Shown one piece after another: positions 17,058 through 24,908 of a DNA stretch of 51,775 nucleotides (its first letter is position 1; each line of letters starts with the position of its first letter). The translations under genes were made by a program, and so were the position numbers. Location of the stretch: the NCBI GenBank assembly GCA_011682695.1, contig JAACED010000006.1:1-51775 (forward strand), read 5' to 3'. This stretch comes from Gammaproteobacteria bacterium (GTDB lineage Bacteria; Actinomycetota; Acidimicrobiia; Spongiisociales; UBA4744). The notes under the pieces were generated by a model. That model ran no database searches. It was given only the letters and a program-made list of their open reading frames with translations, and was not told the DNA's origin.

Positions 17058-17807
17058 TTGGCCGGCATGCTGACATCCAAGGAGCTACAGGAGTTGCTCC
17101 AGGTGGATCGCTCGACGATCTACCGCATGGCTGAAGCCGGGTCGCTTCCTGCGGTCAAGGTGGGACGACAGTGGCGGTTTCCGGAGGCAGCCATCGAACG
17201 CTGGCTCATATCTGCCAACGCAGGCACCGGTGAATCGCGTGCCGTCGAGCCGGATGACGGGTCCGTCTTGGCCCCCGGCTCGTGCGTCCAGCCGATCATC
17301 GACCTGCTCGCCGACATGCTTGGGGTCATGCTCGTCGTCACCGACATGCACGGCGTTCCGATCACCGATGTGTCCAATCCGTGCGGGCTGTTCAACACCG
17401 TCGCGCAGATTCCCGGAGGAACCGCCGAATGTATCGCGGGATGGCAGGATCTCGCCGGATCCGCCGACCTCGAACCTCGCTTCACGGGAAGCCATCTCGG
17501 CCTCATGTGCGCGCGCTCGTTCATTCGGGTGGGGACCGAACTGAAGGCGATGGTGATTGCCGGCGGTATTGCTCCAGGCGTATGGCCGCCAAGTGATGCA
17601 GAGCTGGACTCGATGGCGCAGGGTTTTGGCGCCGATCCGGCGGACCTCGTGGAGCACGTCGACGACGTGTACGACCTCGACGCGGATGCCCGGCAGAAAG
17701 TGCTGGAGGCACTGCCGCGTATCGCAGCAATGATTTCTGAGATTACGGCGGAGTTCCAGTCGTTGCGAGGCAAGCTCGAAGCGATTGCCGCCCTCGCCGA
17801 GCGATGA
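17058..17807 (+). CDS. HTH (excisionase/BldC-like) transcription regulator with PocR ligand-sensing domain
   Basis: The product is about 249 residues. Residues 4-52 form a MerR/excisionase-type winged helix (TSKELQELLQVDRSTIYRM, then VKVGRQWRFPEAAIERWL). The rest is a PocR sensory domain with Cys-rich signature positions in NPCGLF, TAECIAGW and GLMCARSF, plus GGIAPGVWPP and a C-terminal helix. PocR domains bind small ligands and some members carry redox-active or metal-binding cysteines. It heads a plus-strand unit with SQR and sulfur-carrier genes, so sensing sulfide, polysulfide or a related metabolite is a fair inference. TTG 17058 is preferred because AGGCAGG lies six bases upstream. ATG 17067 in the same frame is the alternative. 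Confidence 0.85.
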   Translation: MAGMLTSKELQELLQVDRSTIYRMAEAGSLPAVKVGRQWRFPEAAIERWLISANAGTGESRAVEPDDGSVLAPGSCVQPIIDLLADMLGVMLVVTDMHGVPITDVSNPCGLFNTVAQIPGGTAECIAGWQDLAGSADLEPRFTGSHLGLMCARSFIRVGTELKAMVIAGGIAPGVWPPSDAELDSMAQGFGADPADLVEHVDDVYDLDADARQKVLEALPRIAAMISEITAEFQSLRGKLEAIAALAER

Positions 17808-17823
17808 ACAAGGAGCTGAAGGA

Positions 17824-19059
17824 ATGAGGAAACTGTTGGTCCTGGGCGCCGGTACTGCCGGCACCATGGTGGTGAACAAGATGAGCCACCATCTCGATCC
17901 CGACGAATGGCAGATCACGATCGTGGATCAGGAGGAGACGCACTACTACCAGCCGGGGTTCCTGTTCATCCCGTTTGGGATGTACGGACGTAATGACGTC
18001 ATCAAGGCCAAGCGAGACTACATCCCGACCGGTGTCGAGATGATCGTCTCGGAGATCGACGTGATCGACGCGGACAACAGCCGGGTGAAGCTCGTCAAGG
18101 GAGATCGATGGCTGGAGTACGACTATCTGGTCATTGCCACCGGGACGCATCCGAGACTGGACCAGACGCCGGGGCTCCTCGAGGAAGAGAAACTTCCGGA
18201 GAACGTCCATACGTTCTACACGCTCGAAGGTGCCGTGAACCTCGCCAAGTACCTGCGATCCTGGGAAGGCGGACGCCTGGTGCTCAACATCATGGAGTTC
18301 CCGTTCAAGTGCCCGGTCGCTCCGCTGGAGTTCATCTTCCTTGCCGACTGGTGGTTCACCGAACAGGGGATCCGCGACAAGGTGGACCTGACGTTCGTGA
18401 CCCCGCTCCCGGGGGCATTCACGAAGCCGATCGCCTCTCGGGCGCTCGGCGGGATGCTGGAAGAGAAGAAGATCACGCTGGTTTCGGACTTCATGCCCGA
18501 GCGGGTCGATGCGGACCGCAACACCCTCGTCGCGTTCGACGAGGACGAAGTCGAATATGACCTGCTCGTGACCGTGCCGGTGAGCATGGGTGCCGACATG
18601 ATCGGCCGGTCGGGACTCGGAGATGAACTGAATCACATTCCGGTCGACAAAGAGACGTTCGTTTCCAAGAAGTACGACAACATCTTCGCTCTGGGCGACG
18701 CCGCAGCATTGCCGACATCCAAGGCGGGGTCGGTTGCACACTTCGCCGTCGATATCTGGACCGAGAACTTCCTTCGGTACATCGACGGCCTCCCCATGCT
18801 CGAGAACTTCGACGGTCACGCGAACTGCTTCATCGAGTCGGGCTTCGGCAAGGGGCTCCTGATCGACTTCAACTACGACACGGAGCCGCTTCCGGGCAAG
18901 TACCCGCTTCCCGGCGTCGGCCCGTTCTCGTTGCTGCAGGAATCCGAGATGAACCACTGGGGCAAGATGATGTTCCGGTGGATGTACTGGAACGTGCTGC
19001 TCAAGGGCAAGGAAATGCCCGTCACCTCCTATATGACGATGGCGGGGAAGTGGAGCTGA
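17824..19059 (+). CDS. sqr: Sulfide:quinone oxidoreductase family flavoprotein
   Basis: The 411-residue FAD-dependent oxidoreductase has GAGTAGTMVVNKM (FAD Rossmann), ATGTHPRLDQTPG, and GDAAALPTSKAG (second FAD motif). It contains exactly two cysteines, Cys163 in FPFKCPVAP and Cys335 in NCFIESGFG, at the positions where SQRs hold their polysulfide-bridged redox pair. A C-terminal aromatic/amphipathic segment (HWGKMMFRWMYWNVLL) suits membrane-surface attachment. SQR oxidises sulfide to zero-valent sulfur and passes electrons to the quinone pool. The third N-terminal cysteine of classical type I SQR is absent. AAGGAG seven bases upstream fixes the ATG. The gene is 16 bp after the PocR regulator. 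Confidence 0.88.
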   Translation: MRKLLVLGAGTAGTMVVNKMSHHLDPDEWQITIVDQEETHYYQPGFLFIPFGMYGRNDVIKAKRDYIPTGVEMIVSEIDVIDADNSRVKLVKGDRWLEYDYLVIATGTHPRLDQTPGLLEEEKLPENVHTFYTLEGAVNLAKYLRSWEGGRLVLNIMEFPFKCPVAPLEFIFLADWWFTEQGIRDKVDLTFVTPLPGAFTKPIASRALGGMLEEKKITLVSDFMPERVDADRNTLVAFDEDEVEYDLLVTVPVSMGADMIGRSGLGDELNHIPVDKETFVSKKYDNIFALGDAAALPTSKAGSVAHFAVDIWTENFLRYIDGLPMLENFDGHANCFIESGFGKGLLIDFNYDTEPLPGKYPLPGVGPFSLLQESEMNHWGKMMFRWMYWNVLLKGKEMPVTSYMTMAGKWS

Positions 19060-19060
19060 G

Positions 19061-19747
19061 ATGAGCACCACCACGACCGACGATGTCGTCGAGCTGAGCC
19101 GCAAGATCGACCAACTCGCCGCCCAGGTGCAGTTTCTCACGGAGGAGGCACTCGTAGCGAGGGAGCGTCGCCAGGAGCGAGATGAGCTCATGGCCGACAT
19201 CACGCCGCTCGCCGGCGAGGCATATCGGTATGCAGTGCGTCAGCTCGAACAGGTAGATCAGTACGTCACGCTCGACGATATGACCCACATGGTCAAGAAG
19301 CTGTTGCGGAACGTCAAGAATCTCGAGGAGTTCCTCGACAGGATGGAGAGCATCAAAGAGTTCGTCGAGGACGCGACTCCGTTGACGCAGAGCGGAGTCA
19401 TCAGCCTGATGGACGCGTTGCAGGATCTCGAGCACCGCGGCTACTTCGGGTTCATCCGAAACGGCGGACAGATGCTGGACAAGATCGTCACCAATTTCAC
19501 GGAGGAAGACGTACGCGCATTGGGCGACAACATCGTGCTGATCCTTCAGACGGTGCGTGAGATGACTCAGCCCGAAGTGATGACGATGCTTCGAGACGCG
19601 ACGACGGCGGTCCGTGGACAAGAAGTTCCGGAAGACGTCACGTGGCGGGCGTTGGTTCGCCAGATGCGCGATCCGGCGATGAAGAAGGGTCTGGCGAAGC
19701 TGATGCTGACCCTTCGAACGATTTCCGGCGAACAGCCGGGCAAATAG
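19061..19747 (+). CDS. DUF1641 domain-containing protein
   Basis: A 228-residue, largely helical and charged protein with no signal peptide. The segments TLDDMTHMVKKLLRNVKNLEEF, SGVISLMDALQDLEHRGYFGF and a conserved C-terminal LRTISG match the DUF1641 family as I know it. Such proteins are often encoded beside NADH- or sulfide-type flavoprotein oxidoreductases. The start is one base after the SQR stop, so the two are translationally coupled. A role as an SQR partner or membrane adaptor is inference. Confidence 0.8.
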   Translation: MSTTTTDDVVELSRKIDQLAAQVQFLTEEALVARERRQERDELMADITPLAGEAYRYAVRQLEQVDQYVTLDDMTHMVKKLLRNVKNLEEFLDRMESIKEFVEDATPLTQSGVISLMDALQDLEHRGYFGFIRNGGQMLDKIVTNFTEEDVRALGDNIVLILQTVREMTQPEVMTMLRDATTAVRGQEVPEDVTWRALVRQMRDPAMKKGLAKLMLTLRTISGEQPGK

Positions 19748-19763
19748 TAACAAAGGAGAAGCC

Positions 19764-20081
19764 ATGGCAACGGAAGTGATTGCCGGACATGAGATCAGCG
19801 TCGACGACGAAGGTTTCATGACCGACCCAAGCGAGTGGAGCGAAGAACTCGCCCAAGAGCTCGCCAAGGAGATCCACATCGATGCGCTGACCGAAGACCA
19901 TTGGAAGGCGATCCGGTTCCTGCGAGAGGACTACGCGGAGACGGGGGAGACGGCGACGATCCGGCGAGTGTCGATGCAGACGGGTCTGACGACGAAGCAG
20001 CTATATCGGCTCTTTCCGAAGAAGCCTGCCAAGAAGATGGCGTACATATCCGGTCTTCCAAAGCCGACCGGCTGCGTGTGA
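19764..20081 (+). CDS. TusE/DsrC family sulfur carrier protein
   Basis: This 105-residue member of the DsrC/TusE/DsvC family has DPSEWSEELAQELAKEI, LTEDHWKAIRFLREDY and the family-specific C-terminal arm ending LPKPTGCV. The penultimate Cys104 (CysA) is present, but the residue ten positions earlier, where DsrC of sulfur-trafficking and sulfite-reductase systems has CysB, is tyrosine. The arm is therefore single-cysteine, as in TusE-type proteins, suited to persulfide transfer rather than trisulfide chemistry with DsrAB. AAAGGAG precedes the ATG. It lies between DUF1641 and DsrE2 in the sqr unit. Confidence 0.92.
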   Translation: MATEVIAGHEISVDDEGFMTDPSEWSEELAQELAKEIHIDALTEDHWKAIRFLREDYAETGETATIRRVSMQTGLTTKQLYRLFPKKPAKKMAYISGLPKPTGCV

Positions 20082-20094
20082 AGGGAGAACACTG

Positions 20095-20574
20095 ATGCCG
20101 AAGTTCGATGATGAGACGGACCGCAAGGTCAGCATCATCCTGAGTAAGGGGAGTCTGGACTGGGCGACCGCAGCGATGGTGCTCGCCAACGCGGCAGTCT
20201 CCGAAGGGACCGAGCTGCACCTCTTCTTCACTTTCTACGGCATGGATGCCGTGCTGAAGAAGAAGATGGATCGTCTCAAGGTCACGCCTCTCGCGAATCC
20301 GTCGATGGGAATGCCGAACGCGGTTGCCGCCCTGCCGGGAGTAACGGCGATGGCGACGGCGATGATGAAGAAGATGATGAGGAAACAGAACGTCCCCGAG
20401 CATCGCGACTTCATTCAGATGATCGCCGATGCGGGTGGCCATCTGCATGTGTGCCGGATGACATTCGACATGTTTGGATTCAAGGAGGACGATCTCTACG
20501 ACGAGGTGGAGGATGTGCTCAACGCGTCCGATTTCCTCCAGATTGCCGAGGGTGGCCAGATCATCTTCATCTGA
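20095..20574 (+). CDS. DsrE2-type DsrE/DsrF family protein
   Basis: The 159-residue protein has the DsrE-family start (VSIILSKGSLDWATAAMVLANAAV), a Met-rich central region with MATAMMKKMMRK that may associate with membrane, and a single conserved cysteine (Cys120) in HVCRMTFDMFG. This is the DsrE2-type active-site block. DsrE2 proteins accept and pass persulfide sulfur in sulfur oxidisers. Sitting directly behind a DsrC/TusE gene, it likely exchanges sulfur with that carrier after SQR. GGGAGAAC lies before the ATG. A strong terminator follows 14 bp after the stop, closing the unit. Confidence 0.88.
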   Translation: MPKFDDETDRKVSIILSKGSLDWATAAMVLANAAVSEGTELHLFFTFYGMDAVLKKKMDRLKVTPLANPSMGMPNAVAALPGVTAMATAMMKKMMRKQNVPEHRDFIQMIADAGGHLHVCRMTFDMFGFKEDDLYDEVEDVLNASDFLQIAEGGQIIFI

Positions 20575-20587
20575 TTGCAGACTGTTG

Positions 20588-20620
20588 GAGGGGGTCCGCG
20601 AGGGCCCCCTCTTTCGTTTT
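20588..20620 (+). terminator. Rho-independent terminator of the sqr-dsrE2 unit
   Basis: A 10-bp stem (GAGGGGGTCC / GGGCCCCCTC, one G-T wobble) closes on a GCGA (GNRA) tetraloop and is followed by TTTCGTTTT. It begins 14 bases after the dsrE2 stop codon. Confidence 0.9.
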
Positions 20621-20972
20621 ACCCACGCTCGCTGTACTCGGTATCTGGTATTCGGTACCGCGACCGGCATCGCTGCCAGACCGTAGGGCGGGCGTGGCGG
20701 CCCTCGGCGGCGACCGGAAGACGGCAGAACTCGCTTTGCTCGCCGTGGGGAGAAGTGTTCGCCTCCTCCCCCGAACGACCGCTTCCTCCCCCAGGAGGCC
20801 CCAGGGCCTGTTTCCTCCCCCAGGAGGCCCCCACAGGGCCGACGTTGGGGGAGGTGCCGCACCGGCGGCGGAGGGGGTCTTGGGAGGTGGCCTCGGGGCT
20901 TTGGCCGAGGCCGGAGGGGGTTCTGGGAGGTGTCCCCCTTGGAAACGGAGGGTGCCCCGCCGATCTGCACTC
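20621..20972. repeat. GC-skewed intergenic block with short direct and inverted repeats
   Basis: This 352-bp stretch has no supported gene. TTCCTCCCC-type units (each followed by CAGGAGGCCC) occur at about 20782 and 20811. Two near-identical G-rich 20-mers start at 20870 and 20913 (GGAGGGGGT..GGGAGGTG). The C-rich left half and G-rich right half are mutually complementary in parts (CCTCCCCC against GGGGGAGG), so the block can fold on itself. Its left end (20640-20700) resembles the imuB downstream gap (TATTCGGTAC and GCTGCCAGACCG, near 938-975), which suggests a dispersed intergenic element. Confidence 0.6.
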
Positions 20973-21464
20973 CTAGGAGCGGGGACCGTCCTCGTGTTCG
21001 GCGGGCGGGACCAGGATCACCGGGACGTGGGTGTGTTCCATGACTTCGGCAGAAACGGAACTCCATGCACCGTCGTTGAACAACCTGCGGGTCACACCGA
21101 GGAGGACGAGGTCGGCTCCGATGGTGTCCGCCGTGTCGCAGATCACCTTGGCGGGATCCGATCCCTCCAGGAAGAGCTTGTTCGGAAGCATGCCTCTGGC
21201 GATCAGTGCAGCCAGGACGGGGGCAGCGAGTCGCTCACCGCGTTCCTCCACATAGCGGGCGGTTCGTGCCTGTTCGCTCTCGCTGTCAGGGGGGAACTCG
21301 GTGAGCGGATGCCACAGCTCGAGTTCCAGAGTATCGAGGAACTCCTGGGGAGCAGGAACGACCGTGAGCACCGAAACCTCCCCGGTGGTACCCGCGAGAC
21401 GCAGAGTCAGGTCCGCGACGGGGCCCGGGGGAAGCACACCCGTGGTGGCTATCAGCACATGCAC
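20973..21464 (-). CDS. Universal stress protein (UspA) family protein
   Basis: The 163-residue single-domain protein begins MHVLIATTG and ends with VLLGVTRRLFNDGAWSSVSAEVMEHTHVPVILVPP, matching the UspA fold. The usual ATP-binding G-2x-G-9x-G(S/T) loop is degenerate (GVTRRLFNDGAWSSVS), so nucleotide binding is uncertain. The GTG start at 21464 lies six bases after a TACCCT -10 hexamer (21471-21476). It diverges from the flavin-reductase gene, and the two leaderless promoters lie back to back within 70 bp. Confidence 0.8.
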   Translation of the reverse strand: MHVLIATTGVLPPGPVADLTLRLAGTTGEVSVLTVVPAPQEFLDTLELELWHPLTEFPPDSESEQARTARYVEERGERLAAPVLAALIARGMLPNKLFLEGSDPAKVICDTADTIGADLVLLGVTRRLFNDGAWSSVSAEVMEHTHVPVILVPPAEHEDGPRS

Positions 21465-21470
21465 GCCCCT

Positions 21471-21476
21471 AGGGTA
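21471..21476 (-). promoter_or_regulatory. Leaderless -10 element of the UspA gene
   Basis: TACCCT on the minus strand, then six bases (AGGGGC), then GTG. Confidence 0.55.
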
Positions 21477-21520
21477 AACGAGTTCTCGGATCAGAGGTCC
21501 TGCTGGAGGCTTCTGTCGGG

Positions 21521-21526
21521 TACAGT
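21521..21526 (+). promoter_or_regulatory. Leaderless -10 element of the flavin reductase gene
   Basis: TACAGT followed by six bases (GCGCGC) and the ATG at 21533. No Shine-Dalgarno sequence lies within the expected distance. Confidence 0.6.
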
Positions 21527-21532
21527 GCGCGC

Positions 21533-22042
21533 ATGTCCGAGCCGACTCGCGAGCTGCTCAACCAGGTGACGTGGATGATTCCGAATGCGCTGGCTCTCAT
21601 TGGAGCGCGCTCCGGGGAAGAGTGGAATGCCATGACGGCTTCGTGGATCACTCAAGTTTCCATGGAGCCGGTCTCGATAGCCGTGTCCATCGACAAGAAG
21701 GCGCTGACGCACCGGCTCGTCAGTGAGAGTGGGGCTTTCTCCGTGAATCTGTGGTCGCCGGATGACACCCGCGTCTTTGTGAAGTTCTCGAAGCCGGCCA
21801 CGAAGGAGGGAATGCGCCTCAACGACCGGCCCGTCACAGAAGGCGTGACCGGCGTGCCCGTTTTCGAAGCGTCCGTCGCGTGGATCGAGGCAGCCGTGAT
21901 CGACGCCGTCGATGTCGGCACACACACGCTGTTCATTGGCGAGGTCGTCGCTGCCGGCAAGGATCCGGCCTATCAGGGGCGGGCAGCATCCATGGATGAC
22001 ACGCGGATGAAGTATGGAGGGGTGCGTCGAGGAGGACATTGA
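21533..22042 (+). CDS. Flavin reductase-like, FMN-binding domain protein
   Basis: The 169-residue protein shows the flavin reductase (split-barrel FMN-binding) pattern: GARSGEEWNAMTASWITQVSMEPVSIAVSIDKKALTHRLV, then SGAFSVNLWS and FIGEVVAAGKDPAYQG. Members reduce flavin for partner monooxygenases or act as flavoprotein reductases. No monooxygenase is adjacent, so the partner is unknown. The SDR gene follows 84 bp downstream with its own ribosome binding site. Confidence 0.85.
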   Translation: MSEPTRELLNQVTWMIPNALALIGARSGEEWNAMTASWITQVSMEPVSIAVSIDKKALTHRLVSESGAFSVNLWSPDDTRVFVKFSKPATKEGMRLNDRPVTEGVTGVPVFEASVAWIEAAVIDAVDVGTHTLFIGEVVAAGKDPAYQGRAASMDDTRMKYGGVRRGGH

Positions 22043-22126
22043 GTTTCGGGTCCTCCCTTGGCGGTTGCCCATGTCGCAGAAGGTCGGTGGCCGGGTCCGG
22101 TACGATACGGAGCCGGAGGTGAGGGC

Positions 22127-22891
22127 ATGGACATTCGCGTCGATGACAAGGTTGCGCTGATCACAGGCGGCAGCAGAGGGATTGGGGAGGCTATCGCCAG
22201 AGAGTTTCTCGCCAGCGGCGCCACAGGAGTCGTGATCACAGGCAGGAAGCAGGCAGGGCTCGAGCAGGCCTTGGAAGAGATCGACGGAGGCGATCGTGTC
22301 ATCGCCGTGGCCGGAGGCGCCGACGATGCAGAGCATGTCACGCGCGCCGTGCAGCAGACGATTCGTGAGTTTGGCTCCTGCGATATCCTCGTCAACAACG
22401 CGGCGACCAACCCGGTCGCAGGAAACATCACCGACATCGACCTCGGGGCACTCGACAAGACATGGTCGGTGAATCAGCGCGGTCCGCTCATGTTCGCTCG
22501 AGAGGTCTGGCGGCAGTGGATGCGCGAACACGGCGGCTCGATCGTCAACATCGCGTCGGTCGGGGGCCTGATGCCCGGGCCGCTGCTCGGAGCGTACAAC
22601 GTGTCCAAGGCGGCGCTCATTTTCATGACGCGACAGCTCGCTTTTGAGATGGCCCCGTTGGTGCGGGTGAACGCCGTCGCGCCGGGCATCGTGAAGACCA
22701 AGTTCTCACGGCTTCTCTGGGAGATGAACGAGGAGGCAGCCGGTGGCCTCCATCCTCTGAAGTGTCTCGGGGAGGTGGAAGATGTGGCCGCGGCGGTCCT
22801 GTTCCTCGCATCGGACGCCGCTTCGTGGATCACCGCGGTGACCATTCCGATCGACGGAGGGATGACCGGGGCGAGACCGGGCATCGGGTAG
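22127..22891 (+). CDS. Short-chain dehydrogenase/reductase (SDR) family oxidoreductase
   Basis: This 254-residue classical SDR has cofactor motif TGGSRGIG, NNAA in DILVNNAATNP, catalytic Ser in IASVGG and the YNVSK (Tyr-X3-Lys) pair. The C-terminal PIDGGMTGARPG is typical. Gly-Arg (TGR) after the second beta strand hints at NADP(H) preference. GGAGGTGA four bases before the ATG at 22127 fixes the start over the longer open frame. Substrate unknown, perhaps 3-oxoacyl or a secondary alcohol. Confidence 0.88.
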   Translation: MDIRVDDKVALITGGSRGIGEAIAREFLASGATGVVITGRKQAGLEQALEEIDGGDRVIAVAGGADDAEHVTRAVQQTIREFGSCDILVNNAATNPVAGNITDIDLGALDKTWSVNQRGPLMFAREVWRQWMREHGGSIVNIASVGGLMPGPLLGAYNVSKAALIFMTRQLAFEMAPLVRVNAVAPGIVKTKFSRLLWEMNEEAAGGLHPLKCLGEVEDVAAAVLFLASDAASWITAVTIPIDGGMTGARPGIG

Positions 22892-22895
22892 GGAG

Positions 22896-22915
22896 GGTAT
22901 CCGGTACCGGATACC
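22896..22915. terminator. 20-nt perfect palindrome between convergent SDR and DUF4032 genes
   Basis: GGTATCCGGTACCGGATACC is fully self-complementary and lies five bases after the SDR stop, before the convergent DUF4032 stop. A further GATACC/GGTATC pair follows to about 22936. Bidirectional terminator function is inferred. The core CCGGTACCGG recurs in the palindrome at 46321. Confidence 0.6.
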
Positions 22916-22931
22916 AGATACCCATCAGGTA

Positions 22932-24101
22932 TCACTCGGGTGGGTAGCCGGGCCGCCCGGCTTTGATCCAGTCGGCGAAAGCAGCATCTGTCCCAACATC
23001 GCATCCGGCGTCGACCGACATCAGGTAGCGATGGCGGAGGAGATCGCAGTAGGCCTGGACGGCATCATGAACTTCCGGGATGTCTCGCAGACGCTGCAGC
23101 GTGGGCTCGAACGCGTCGACCCGCCACTGGACGGCTGCGACGGGAGGGGGGAGTTCGAACTTCACCGCGTAGTAGTAGAGGTCGTCGAGGATTTGACGTG
23201 CCTGGCGTTCACCCGCTTCGACGCCGGTCAGCTCTTTGAGCTTGTTGGCGTGGAACGTGCGTCCTCCGACTCGGGTCCGCACCTCGAGTCGGTCTCCTGT
23301 GGCGGCGACAGAGACTTCTTCCACGTTGAAGCCGAGATCGTTGATCCGGTTGATTCGCTCTGCGATCTTGAATCGCTCGTCGGGTCCAACGACCCACACT
23401 GCCGAGAGTTCGTCCCAGAGGGCGCGATATCGCACGGCAATGTCTTCTCCGAGGGAGAGGTCGGCGTCGTCGAGCGGTATCCCTCGTTCGGCGGCGATAT
23501 CGGCCATCCCGCCGGCAACGTTCTCGATCATGATCGCAAGATCTTCTTCACGCTGGCCGTCGGTCAGGCTGGGCCGAATGGATGCGGTTTCGGCATCGAC
23601 CATGCGGGTTTCAAGACCGTCCGCATCCCAGCGGTACAGGGTGTTCGACAGGGAGCAATCACCCCAGAAGCATCCCGCGAGGTGCAGTTGCACGAGGAGT
23701 GAGGCGAACGCATCGAGCATCTGATTACGACGGGCGCCGAATCCGGGTCCCTGCAGGAGCTCACGATACGAGAAGGAGTAGTCGAGATAGCGTGTGACGA
23801 GTGCTGCCGAGATCTCTGCTGCGGCATCGTCTGCCCTCCCGGTCACCAGTCCGATCGCGGTGACGGCCGGAGCATTGAGATCTTCCAGGGTGCGCAGTGC
23901 CTCGTACTCACGACGGGCTGCGTCGGTCGGGAGTTCTTTGATCGCATAGATGCCATGGCGATAGGACACGAACCTGACCTCGTGTCGGGAGATTCCACGG
24001 GGGAGGTCGACGAGTCTCGTCGAGGTCCATGTGTCCAAGGGCCGATCCCAGGACAAGTCCAGGAAGTCCGGGTGGCTGGGACGAATCGTGATCTCGGGCA
24101 T
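22932..24101 (-). CDS. DUF4032 domain-containing kinase-like protein
   Basis: The 389-residue protein has an N-terminal small-molecule/LPS-kinase-like core: FVSYRHGIYAIKELP (candidate VAIK-type Lys), then LHLAGCFWGDCSLSNTLYRWD (HGD/DxxxxN-like catalytic loop) and VDAETAS (DFG-like). A DUF4032 C-terminal half follows. The family is common in Actinomycetota and uncharacterised. The catalytic loop reads WGDCSLSN, keeping Asp and Asn, so phosphotransfer remains possible. Start: TAACGT six bases before the ATG indicates a leaderless transcript. Confidence 0.82.
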   Translation of the reverse strand: MPEITIRPSHPDFLDLSWDRPLDTWTSTRLVDLPRGISRHEVRFVSYRHGIYAIKELPTDAARREYEALRTLEDLNAPAVTAIGLVTGRADDAAAEISAALVTRYLDYSFSYRELLQGPGFGARRNQMLDAFASLLVQLHLAGCFWGDCSLSNTLYRWDADGLETRMVDAETASIRPSLTDGQREEDLAIMIENVAGGMADIAAERGIPLDDADLSLGEDIAVRYRALWDELSAVWVVGPDERFKIAERINRINDLGFNVEEVSVAATGDRLEVRTRVGGRTFHANKLKELTGVEAGERQARQILDDLYYYAVKFELPPPVAAVQWRVDAFEPTLQRLRDIPEVHDAVQAYCDLLRHRYLMSVDAGCDVGTDAAFADWIKAGRPGYPPE

Positions 24102-24107
24102 GGGCGA

Positions 24108-24113
24108 ACGTTA
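24108..24113 (-). promoter_or_regulatory. Leaderless -10 element of the DUF4032 gene
   Basis: TAACGT on the minus strand, then six bases (TCGCCC), then ATG. Confidence 0.55.
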
Positions 24114-24170
24114 GTGCCTCGACAGACAACCTTTGCGGCGTTCGCACCCGACGGGCATCTTCGGTTACGA

Positions 24171-24794
24171 CTACCTGAGGGCTCTGGGAAGACCGGACGA
24201 GCGCTCCGTCTGAGAGCGGCTCAGGTGGTGAGCACCCGATGGTCTCATCAGCATCGCCGCAACGACGGCTGGATCGAACTGGCTGCCTGCGTGAAGCTCG
24301 ATCTCGCCCAGCGCGATCTCTGTGGAGAGTGCCGCCTGGTACGGACGCTCACTGGTGATGGCGTCGAAGGCGTCGGCAACGAAGAGAATGCGGGAGAGAT
24401 AGGGGATGGCGGTTCCCGAGAGGCCTCGCGGATAACCGCCTCCGTCGAACCGTTCGTGGTGGAACAGGACCGCCGTGGCGATCTCGGGGTGGACGAGGCC
24501 TTCAAGGAGGAGGAACCCTTCTGCCGGGTGGCGCCGCATCTCCTCCCACTCTTGGTCGGCGAGCGGTCCGGGTTTGTTCACAACGTGACTGTCGATATGG
24601 ATCTTGCCGACATCGTGCAAATGGGCCGTCACGTGGAGTCGTCGCAGTTGTTCGGTCCCGAGGCCGAGTCGGGTCCCAAGGGTTGCTGCGATGCGGGCAA
24701 CACGTGCTCCATGATCCACCAGCCACGTTTCCTGCTCCGAGATGAGGTCCGTGAACGTGTCGATCGTGTCCGTGCGTCTTCCAAGTCCTATCAC
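24171..24794 (-). CDS. HD-GYP domain protein (candidate cyclic-di-GMP phosphodiesterase)
   Basis: The product is about 207 residues and nearly all HD-GYP domain: VDHGARVARIAATLG, the HD pair in TAHLHDVGK, HPAEG, HHERFDGGGYPRGLSG (GYP motif) and ISRILFVADAFDAIT-like metal/ligand residues (read here as LSRILFVADAFDAIT). HD-GYP enzymes hydrolyse cyclic-di-GMP. There is no attached receiver, PAS or membrane domain, so it would act as a free-standing cytosolic enzyme. The GTG at 24794 is a guess, as no ribosome binding site is clear, and an in-frame GTG lies further upstream. Confidence 0.85.
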   Translation of the reverse strand: MIGLGRRTDTIDTFTDLISEQETWLVDHGARVARIAATLGTRLGLGTEQLRRLHVTAHLHDVGKIHIDSHVVNKPGPLADQEWEEMRRHPAEGFLLLEGLVHPEIATAVLFHHERFDGGGYPRGLSGTAIPYLSRILFVADAFDAITSERPYQAALSTEIALGEIELHAGSQFDPAVVAAMLMRPSGAHHLSRSQTERSSGLPRALR

Positions 24795-24908
24795 AATGCG
24801 TAGTGTGCCACGCGCTGCATGTGGTGTCACGCAAAATGGGCCGTACGGCCTACATCGCGTATTCCGTCCTACGGGTGCACAGAGCCCAGAGTGAGCAAGA
24901 ATGCAGGT

